DNA of 20,928 nucleotides from Opitutia bacterium UBA953. Lineage in GTDB: Bacteria; Verrucomicrobiota; Verrucomicrobiia; Opitutales; UBA953. Shown in pieces: positions 15,452-20,928 of the stretch. The notes beneath the pieces are model-generated. The model was given only the letters and a program-made list of their open reading frames with translations. It did no database searches and was not told where the DNA came from. The translations under genes were made by a program, and so were the position numbers. Numbering within the stretch: the stretch's first letter is position 1; each line of letters starts with the position of its first letter. The DNA is taken from contig DBCR01000057.1 of assembly GCA_002293125.1 (NCBI GenBank), positions 27,483-48,410 on the forward strand, in the 5' to 3' direction.

Positions 15452-16033
15452 CTAACGTACTCGGCAGCGAATCACGCCCTGCGGGGTAGCGACCGCCTTA
15501 ACTTTAATATCATGCGGCTCATCCGGGAGGCGCGACACCAGTTGGAAGGCGTGGGCGTGGCCGAGCAGGAAGGTCTTGCGGGGCGGCTTGGCGAGGAGGC
15601 GGTCGTAGAAGCCACCGCCGAACCCGAGACGTCGTCCAGCGCCGTCGAAGCCCAGGCCGGGCACGAGGACCAGCTCGGCTTCGGCCAGCGTCGCGACTGG
15701 CGCGGACGGCTTCGGTTCGCGGATTCCAAGACGCGAGGGTTGGAGGGCGGCGAGGTCGGTGACCTCGTGGAGGACGAGGCTCGTTTTGTTCGTCACGCGC
15801 GGGAGGAGGAGGCGTTTGCCTTCGAGGAGCGCGAGTAACATCAGGGCGTCCGTCGGCAGTTCGCCGCCGAAGGACGCGTAGAGGCAGACCGTCTTCGCCT
15901 GCTTCCATTCCGGGAGCTGCGTCACCAGACGGGCGGCTGCGTCGCCGGCGACCTGCAGTTCGCGGGGCGTGAGGGCCGTGCGGCGGGCCTTGAGTTCCGC
16001 GCGCAGGCGGTCCTTGTCGGCGCGCGCATCCAT
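15452..16033 (-). CDS. 5-formyltetrahydrofolate cyclo-ligase
   Basis: This 193-residue enzyme converts 5-formyl-THF to 5,10-methenyl-THF with ATP and so recycles folate; the E. coli homologue is YgfA. Evidence is the basic N-terminal DKDRLRAELKARRTAL, the ASFGGELPT segment (53-61), the KRLLLPRV strand, and the diagnostic VPGLGFDGAGRRLGFGGGFY followed by DRLL (124-147). The length is normal. It starts five bases after ctaB stops and ends 43 bases before the uvrA start, so it is probably co-transcribed with both. GAGGTCC directly precedes the ATG, a short-spaced Shine-Dalgarno-like sequence. Confidence 0.94.
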   Translation of the reverse strand: MDARADKDRLRAELKARRTALTPRELQVAGDAAARLVTQLPEWKQAKTVCLYASFGGELPTDALMLLALLEGKRLLLPRVTNKTSLVLHEVTDLAALQPSRLGIREPKPSAPVATLAEAELVLVPGLGFDGAGRRLGFGGGFYDRLLAKPPRKTFLLGHAHAFQLVSRLPDEPHDIKVKAVATPQGVIRCRVR

Positions 16034-16038
16034 GGACC

Positions 16039-16926
16039 TCAGAAAATCCGGTTCAGCGTCAGAGTCAACAGGACGACGGGCAGATAAAGGATCGAGGCGA
16101 GGAAAAGGGGCTTAGCGGCTTCCGCGCGGCGGCTCGGGACGCCGAAATCGAGGCAGAGCTTGAAGAACCAGGCGCCGGCAATGAAGGAAATCCAGACATA
16201 GGGACTGCTCCATCCCGGAAAGAAGATTGTGGCGATAGCACCGGCGACAAAAAGCATCGGGATGATGAAGAGCAGCGCCCAGATGGCGGCGGAACGGCCG
16301 GAGGGGTCGTTCACCGTGGCGACCTTGAAGCCGCCGCGGGCGTAGTCTTCCCGGCACATCACCGCGAGGGCCATGAAGTGGGGGACCTGCCAGAAGAACA
16401 AGAGAGCGAAGAGCAGCCAGCCCATCGTGTCGATGTGGCCAAGTTTGGCGGCGGTGCCGATGATCGGAGGAATCGCCCCGGGCAGCGAGCCGACGAGCGT
16501 GCACCATGACGTCATGGACTTCAGCGGGGTGTAGAGCAAGAGATAGGAGATCGCGGTGGCGGCCGTCAGGGCGCCCGCGAGCGGCTGGTCGGTGCCGACC
16601 CAGACGAAAATCACGCCGAGCGTCAATAGCAGCAGGCCGAAGAGGAGCACCGCGCCGGGCTTCAGGATGCCGGCCGGAATGGGACGGTTGCGCGTCCGAT
16701 CCATTTTGGCATCGGCGTCGCTCTCCCACCACATGTTGATGGCGCCGCAGCCGCCGGCGGCGAGGGCGGTGCCGATCGCCAGCGAGACCAGCACCTTCGG
16801 ATTGGTGGCCTGGCTCGGTTCGCTGCAGAAGTAACCGGCGAGAGCCGTGAGGACGGAAAGGAACGACAGCCGGGGCTTGGTCAGCTCCCAGTAGGCGGCA
16901 GGCACGGATCCGGCGCGTTCGCTCAT
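16039..16926 (-). CDS. ctaB: Protoheme IX farnesyltransferase (heme O synthase)
   Basis: This 295-residue UbiA-type prenyltransferase adds farnesyl to heme b to give heme O. The first Asp-rich motif is NMWWESDADAKMDRTRNRP (64-82). The loop YTPLKSMTSWCTLVGSLPGA (131-150) leads to IPPIIG. The second motif region is FFWQVPHFMALAV (176-188) followed by REDYARGGFK (191-200). About nine hydrophobic segments run through the protein. It follows ctaA, whose product converts heme O to heme A, by 56 bases, so the two form a heme A pathway pair. No cytochrome oxidase subunit genes are in the window. Confidence 0.96.
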   Translation of the reverse strand: MSERAGSVPAAYWELTKPRLSFLSVLTALAGYFCSEPSQATNPKVLVSLAIGTALAAGGCGAINMWWESDADAKMDRTRNRPIPAGILKPGAVLLFGLLLLTLGVIFVWVGTDQPLAGALTAATAISYLLLYTPLKSMTSWCTLVGSLPGAIPPIIGTAAKLGHIDTMGWLLFALLFFWQVPHFMALAVMCREDYARGGFKVATVNDPSGRSAAIWALLFIIPMLFVAGAIATIFFPGWSSPYVWISFIAGAWFFKLCLDFGVPSRRAEAAKPLFLASILYLPVVLLTLTLNRIF

Positions 16927-16982
16927 CGGTCTTGTCGTGGCGGTTTTGCGCGACGGGTTAAAGGTAAATCAGTCACCGCGGC

Positions 16983-17924
16983 TCAGGCAGCCGGCTTCTT
17001 CGTCGAGCGTCTGGCCAGCATCACCGCTGCGCAGAGGGAGGAAAAGAGGGCGGCTCCGACGACGAGGTGCACGGTGCGGACGTGCGGGTTGAGCGGGAGC
17101 TGGATGCTCAGGATGCCGAGGAGGACCTGCAGGAAGACGAGTACGACCAAGGTTGCCCAGCGGAGGAGCGGGAAGCCTTGGCGGGCCAGCTGCACGGCGA
17201 AGAAGAGCACCGCCGTCCCGGCCAGGAGGGCGCCCCCGCGGTGGAGCAGGTTGACCCACCAGACGACGCCCGTGCCGATGGAGGGGATGAACAGACCGTC
17301 GGAAGGGGAGGAGACCCAGAGCGTGAAGTGCCCTTGACGCATCACCGCCCCGATCACGATGACCGAGAGCGTCAGCGCGGCGGCGGCGGCGCCGGCGCGG
17401 AAAAGGGAGCGCGGTGCGGTGCGGCCAGCCTGATGCCAGGCAGTCGTATGGGTGAGGGCGATGATGGCGAGGAGCGCGAGCGTGAGCTGAGCGTTGACCG
17501 CGTGACCGACCGCGAAGGCCACCGCCTTGAAGTTGCCATCGCCGCCGATGTTGAGCTGATCAAGGAGCACGCGGAGCCCGCCGAGTAAGCCTTGGAGGAC
17601 CACCAAGCCGACGAGCGTGTAGGCCGCGAGGCGGATCGGGCGTCGGTTTTCGCGAAAGCCATGGGCGACGGCGATCGCGATGCAGAGCAAGCCGAGGACC
17701 GCAGCCGCGAGGCGGTGGGAGTGCTCGGCGAATTTGTCGATCTCCGTGAGCCAACCCGGAGGGTTAATTGAGCCGTTGGACAGAGGCCAGTCGAGGAAGG
17801 CCATGCCGGCGCGGATGCTCGTGGTGAAGCCGCCGGCCTGGAGTACCAGGACGGACCAGCCAAGCGTGAGCAGGCACAGCCAAAGAAGGCGGCGGTCGGG
17901 TGCGGAGGCTTCCGGCTGGCTCAT
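16983..17924 (-). CDS. ctaA: Heme A synthase (CtaA/COX15)
   Basis: This 313-residue membrane protein oxidises the heme O methyl group to a formyl group, giving heme A for aa3/caa3 oxidases. Eight hydrophobic segments are visible in two four-helix halves. The N-terminal loop TSIRAGMAFLDWPLSNGSI (35-53) is a family hallmark. Heme-ligand histidines are His70 (EHSHRL), His141 (VGHAVNAQ), His228 (NLLHRGG) and His286 (RTVHLVVG), with spacings close to those of B. subtilis CtaA. The cysteine pair found in the outer loop of some CtaA proteins is absent. It follows sufE after an 82-base gap and precedes ctaB. Confidence 0.95.
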   Translation of the reverse strand: MSQPEASAPDRRLLWLCLLTLGWSVLVLQAGGFTTSIRAGMAFLDWPLSNGSINPPGWLTEIDKFAEHSHRLAAAVLGLLCIAIAVAHGFRENRRPIRLAAYTLVGLVVLQGLLGGLRVLLDQLNIGGDGNFKAVAFAVGHAVNAQLTLALLAIIALTHTTAWHQAGRTAPRSLFRAGAAAAALTLSVIVIGAVMRQGHFTLWVSSPSDGLFIPSIGTGVVWWVNLLHRGGALLAGTAVLFFAVQLARQGFPLLRWATLVVLVFLQVLLGILSIQLPLNPHVRTVHLVVGAALFSSLCAAVMLARRSTKKPAA

Positions 17925-18006
17925 GCCGTCATCTCATCCGCCTTCTTTCCCGGCGCAAATCCCAACCAGTCATATCTCCAGTCTTTAGCCGCGCCAATGG
18001 GCCTTA

Positions 18007-18423
18007 TCAGGACGCGGCGGCGGCCCGGCCGAAGGCGCGGATTTTGCCGACGAGGTTTGTCAGGCCATTGCGGCGGTTGGGCGAAAGGTGCTGCGTGATG
18101 CCGACCGCAGAAAGGAAGTCCGCGTCGGCGGCGGCGACTTCCTGGGGTGAGGCGCCGTCGTAGAATTCGCAAACCAGGCTTGCGATGCCCTTGGTGATGA
18201 GCGAATCGGCGTCGCAACGGAAGCGGCAGACGCCGGCTTCGAGAGATGGCACCAGCCAGAGATTAGAAGTGCAGCCTTCGATGAGGAACGCGGCGAGCTT
18301 CAGGTCGGACGGCAGGGCCGGGGCGGCCTTGGCGCGGTCGATCACGTATTGGAAGCGTTCGTGGTGGTCCGCGAAAGGTTCGAGCTCCGCGATGAGCTCT
18401 TCGCGTCGGCGTAGCAGTGTCAT
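18007..18423 (-). CDS. sufE: SufE-like cysteine desulfuration protein
   Basis: This 138-residue protein accepts sulfur from a SufS-type cysteine desulfurase for Fe-S cluster assembly. The active Cys51 sits in IEGCTSNLW, the same position as in E. coli SufE. The domain continues with FRCDADSLITKGIASLVCEFYDG (68-90) and the C-terminal signature HLSPNRRNGLTNLVGKI (111-127). The length is normal. It begins seven bases after the upstream repeat-protein gene. No other suf genes are adjacent, so this copy stands alone, which is common outside the Gammaproteobacteria. Confidence 0.95.
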   Translation of the reverse strand: MTLLRRREELIAELEPFADHHERFQYVIDRAKAAPALPSDLKLAAFLIEGCTSNLWLVPSLEAGVCRFRCDADSLITKGIASLVCEFYDGASPQEVAAADADFLSAVGITQHLSPNRRNGLTNLVGKIRAFGRAAAAS

Positions 18424-18430
18424 CGGACGA

Positions 18431-20212
18431 TCAGCGGCCGGCGAGCGCCTCGGGGTCGAGGTTGCTGCGAATCAGCGGGGACATCGCCGCCTCGAGCTTG
18501 CGCTGGTGATCGGCGGGCAACTTGGATTCCGAGCGAAGCCAGGCGACGGCCTCCTGCCAGATGGCGGGCGAAGGACGGCGCAAGGTCAGCAGTAATTCAA
18601 GTTCGTCGGCGACAGATTTACGTGTGCCGTAGGTTTCCGTCTGACCGGCAAGGATGCGGGCGGAGATGTAGTCGGCGCGCAGCTGCGAGTAGCGGGGAAA
18701 GAGCGTGACGCCCGCTTCGAGCACGCGTACGGCGGCGTCGCCCGCGCGAATCGAGCGCAGGTGGCGGCCGACGGAGCGGTAGGCTTCGGGACCGAGGTCC
18801 TTGGACTTGAGGAATTCCGTGAGGTAGCGGTCGCCGATATCGCGGTCGCGTTTGGCGATCACCGCGTCGGGTTTCTGGCGGGCGTGGTAGGCGATCGCGA
18901 TGAGCGCTTGCACGATGGCTTCGTTGGATTTGAAGAAGGCTTTGTCGGCGGCGACGATCTGCTGGTACTGCACGATGACTTGGCCCGGCTCGGGGCCATT
19001 GAGGATCGCCTCGAGGTGGAGTGCGGCGAAGGTCGCGCGTTCGAGGCCATACTGGGCGGCGGAGTTGGCGAGCGCCCCCGTGAGTTCGGCGTAGCCCTTC
19101 TCGGCGGCGAAGTTGGCGAGCGCGATCATCGGCGCCGAGTTACCAGCGTAGTTCGCGAAGATCAGGCGGAGCTCTTTGTCGAACTCGTCCTTGAGGCTGA
19201 GACGGTCGAGCAGCTGGAGTTTCTGGATGTGAGGGAAGGGGGCTTTCTCGTCGGCCGAGATGCGTTCCTGCGTCACCTCTAAGGCCATCTTATGCTGACC
19301 GAGAAGGATGTGAAAGCGGGCGAGCTGTGAAAGGACCGCGTCGCGACCAGCCCCTTTGAACGCCGACGTCTTAGCCTCGAGCAGGTTGATGGATTCCTGG
19401 GTCTTCCCGCCTTCGAAGAGCGCGCGGGCCTTGAGGAGGAGGCCGCTTGGCTGGGTATCTAGGCTGCTGGCGTTGATGATATTGACTGCGTCGGGGTATT
19501 TACCCGTCCAGTAGAGCGAGGTGGCGGCCGACATCGAGAGCGAGTCCCGCATGTAGGTAGGCATGTTTTTCGTGACCTGAATCAGCTTCAGGCTCCCGTC
19601 GATGACTTCTTGGTCCCGTTCCCGGGCTTGGAGTAGCTGGAAATAGCGCTCCAAGTAGTCTTTGGTAAGGGGGTCGTCCACCGGGAGGAATTCTAGGCCA
19701 TGCTTAAGGGTCTGAATCCCGTCATCAGTTCGGCCAGCGATATTATGTAAAAAGTTGGCGTAGAACAACTTAGACTTTGCGTTACCCGGATTACAGCGGA
19801 TGGCTACCTGGGCTAGGCGCTGGGCGTCAGCCATCTGACCGGCGTCCTGGGCGGCCATCGCCTGCTTGGTGAAGTATTCCGCTAGCTGGATGAGGTGCTC
19901 TTGGCGGATTTTGGCCGCATTTTCGGGCTGATCTTCGAGTTTAGCCAGGGATAGGCGGATGATTTGCAGCAGGGGCTTATCCTTAATCAGATCCGCTTTA
20001 ATGTAGGTTTGGCGGGCATAACTCAGAATGGCTTCCTTTTCCTTGAGGTGGGGGAGTCCGGCCAAAACGATAATTTCAGCATCTTCTTCGGCCTCTTTGC
20101 TGGCGGGGGCTGGGCTCTTCTGGGCGGCTGGGGGTGGCAGCGGGCTCTGAGCCAGACCCGAAAGGGTAGACATCCCGAGAAGGAAGGCGAAGGTCAGGCG
20201 GGTGGGCGGCAT
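18431..20212 (-). CDS. Secreted TPR-like helical-repeat protein of unknown function
   Basis: The product has 593 residues. A signal peptide spans about 1-21 (MPPTRL, a hydrophobic core, then GLAQSP). A Pro/Ala/Glu-rich linker (about 22-45) follows. The rest is predicted all-helical with TPR-like repeats such as QMADAQRLAQVAIRCNPGNA, KLFYANFLHNIAGRTDDGIQ, ATSLYWTGKYPDAVNIIN and RYSQLRADYISARILAG. It probably works in the periplasm or outer envelope as a binding scaffold. No catalytic motif is seen. The gene is first in the long minus-strand series, seven bases before sufE, and divergent from rpsL. Its 5' third has visibly lower GC than its 3' third. No Shine-Dalgarno sequence precedes the ATG. 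Confidence 0.8.
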   Translation of the reverse strand: MPPTRLTFAFLLGMSTLSGLAQSPLPPPAAQKSPAPASKEAEEDAEIIVLAGLPHLKEKEAILSYARQTYIKADLIKDKPLLQIIRLSLAKLEDQPENAAKIRQEHLIQLAEYFTKQAMAAQDAGQMADAQRLAQVAIRCNPGNAKSKLFYANFLHNIAGRTDDGIQTLKHGLEFLPVDDPLTKDYLERYFQLLQARERDQEVIDGSLKLIQVTKNMPTYMRDSLSMSAATSLYWTGKYPDAVNIINASSLDTQPSGLLLKARALFEGGKTQESINLLEAKTSAFKGAGRDAVLSQLARFHILLGQHKMALEVTQERISADEKAPFPHIQKLQLLDRLSLKDEFDKELRLIFANYAGNSAPMIALANFAAEKGYAELTGALANSAAQYGLERATFAALHLEAILNGPEPGQVIVQYQQIVAADKAFFKSNEAIVQALIAIAYHARQKPDAVIAKRDRDIGDRYLTEFLKSKDLGPEAYRSVGRHLRSIRAGDAAVRVLEAGVTLFPRYSQLRADYISARILAGQTETYGTRKSVADELELLLTLRRPSPAIWQEAVAWLRSESKLPADHQRKLEAAMSPLIRSNLDPEALAGR

Positions 20213-20331
20213 GGGAGGGTTTTGACTAATGGCGTGGGCGTCGGAATTGTCCCGCCAAAAAAGACGAAAGGGGAGCGGGGTAGGGAGAGGAGTAAAGAAA
20301 CCTTAAAATCCCCGCACTTTCCTCTTGCATG

Positions 20332-20347
20332 AGGGGCCTCGACCCCT
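20332..20347 (+). promoter_or_regulatory. Small hairpin in the rpsL leader
   Basis: AGGGG (20332-20336) and CCCCT (20343-20347) form a 5-bp stem with a 6-base loop, ending 36 bases before the rpsL ATG. It lies next to an in-frame upstream ATG at 20348. The stem is too short and lacks a T-run for a terminator. It could affect translation of the str operon, but this is only a suggestion. Confidence 0.25.
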
Positions 20348-20383
20348 ATGCCCAAACACTCTTTTCCCAATTTACCGAGGTCC

Positions 20384-20767
20384 ATGCCTACCATCAACCA
20401 ACTCGTCCGTAAACCGCGTGTCCAACCCAAGGCCAAGTCGAAGTCGCCTGCCTTGAATAACTCGCCCTTCCGCCGCGGCGTCTGCGTGCAGGTCATGATC
20501 CGTACGCCCAAGAAGCCGAACTCGGCTCAGCGTAAGGTCGCCAAGGTGCGCCTGACCAATGGCCAGGAAGTCATCTCCTACATCCCTGACGAAGGCCATA
20601 AGCTCCAGGAGCACTCCGTGGTCCTCGTTCGTGGCGGCCGCGTGAAGGATCTCCCGGGCGTGCGCTACCACATCGTCCGCGGCCCCCTCGACTGCTCCGG
20701 CGTCGAGAAGCGTCGTCGCTCCCGTTCCAAGTACGGCGTCAAGCGCCCGAAGGAAAAGAAGGCCTAA
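20384..20767 (+). CDS. rpsL: 30S ribosomal protein S12 (uS12)
   Basis: This 127-residue protein of the decoding centre starts at the ATG at 20384 (MPTINQLVRKPR), the universal N-terminus; the in-frame ATG at 20348 would add 12 atypical residues. Signatures are FRRGVCVQV, the TPKKPNSAQRKVAKVRL block (Lys43/Lys44 with Met counted, the streptomycin-linked lysines, are wild type), GHKLQEHSVVLVRGGRVKDL followed by PGVRYHIVRG, and RSKYGVKRPK. GAGG ends three bases before the ATG. The gene opens the str operon and is followed 30 bases later by rpsG. Confidence 0.98.
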   Translation: MPTINQLVRKPRVQPKAKSKSPALNNSPFRRGVCVQVMIRTPKKPNSAQRKVAKVRLTNGQEVISYIPDEGHKLQEHSVVLVRGGRVKDLPGVRYHIVRGPLDCSGVEKRRRSRSKYGVKRPKEKKA

Positions 20768-20797
20768 TCCGTTTCCGACCCTAACTCCTCTCAGATC

Positions 20798-20928
20798 ATG
20801 TCTCGTCGTCGCAAAGCAGCCAAGCGCGCCCATCTCCCGGACGCCCGTTACGGCTCCCCCCTCATCAGCCAGCTCATCAACGTCGTGATGAAGTCCGGCA
20901 AGAAGTCCATCGCCCAGGGCATCGTCTA
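20798..20928 (+). CDS. rpsG: 30S ribosomal protein S7 (uS7), 5' part
   Basis: The first 43 codons are present and the gene runs off the window. The translation starts MSRRRKAAKRAHLPDARYGS and continues LISQLINVVMKSGKKSIAQG, which is the S7 N-terminus that contacts 16S rRNA. It follows rpsL by 30 bases, as in the conserved str operon. The bases before its ATG include CTCCTC, the reverse of a Shine-Dalgarno sequence. The short gap leaves no room for the long S7 autoregulatory site known from E. coli. Confidence 0.97.
   Translation, partial: MSRRRKAAKRAHLPDARYGSPLISQLINVVMKSGKKSIAQGIV

Noticed and set aside
17925..18006. Possible short leader peptide before ctaA (ATG preceded by GGAG, 14 codons)
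   Set aside because: It is too short and lacks composition or motif evidence; it is probably chance in an 82-base gap.
1..20928. tRNA genes, CRISPR arrays, insertion sequences or prophage remnants
   Set aside because: All gaps are under 200 bases and were read; none shows cloverleaf sequence, repeated spacers, transposase motifs or terminal inverted repeats.

Overview
The window is dense, GC-rich chromosomal DNA with about 20 genes and no gap above 200 bases. It looks like a PVC-superphylum bacterium, most likely Verrucomicrobiota. The support is a secreted DUF1080 (3-keto-disaccharide hydrolase-like) protein, a tandem-duplicated UvrA of about 1,840 residues of the kind I recall from Chlamydia, and many starts without a Shine-Dalgarno sequence. 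Heme A synthesis genes suggest an aerobe with an aa3- or caa3-type oxidase. No phage, IS element, CRISPR array or tRNA was found.

Layout: (1) 1-665, minus: rplU-rpmA (L21, L27) ending in a clear intrinsic terminator at 17-40. (2) 861-2305, plus: a gamma-carbonic-anhydrase-like hexapeptide protein, then a Cys/His-rich uncharacterised protein whose likely TTG start overlaps the previous stop, closed by a bidirectional terminator at 2319-2346. (3) 5284-2366, minus: an NtrC-type sigma-54 activator, a SAM methyltransferase and a secreted DUF1080 protein. (4) 5427-6071, plus: a SanA/DUF218 envelope protein, divergent from the activator. The intergenic region between them holds a near-consensus sigma-54 promoter and a 16-bp perfect palindrome. 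(5) 20212-6073, minus: ten co-directional genes, in order a secreted helical-repeat protein, sufE, ctaA, ctaB, 5-formyl-THF cyclo-ligase, giant uvrA, pdxJ, acpS, nnr and dprA. (6) 20384 to the end, plus: rpsL and the start of rpsG (str operon).

Most genes are housekeeping: translation (L21, L27, S12, S7), DNA repair and uptake (UvrA, DprA), cofactors (PdxJ, AcpS, SufE, Nnr, folate salvage) and heme A (CtaA/CtaB). The items most worth a second look are three. First, the architecture of the UvrA: four ABC modules, an Asp-to-Glu change in the last Walker B, half-lost zinc modules and a collapsed second insertion domain. Second, the predicted sigma-54/enhancer arrangement in front of the NtrC-type gene, which looks autoregulatory and would give an almost leaderless mRNA. 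Third, the uncharacterised Cys/His protein coupled to the gamma-CA homologue. I do not see a clear new defence or mobile system.
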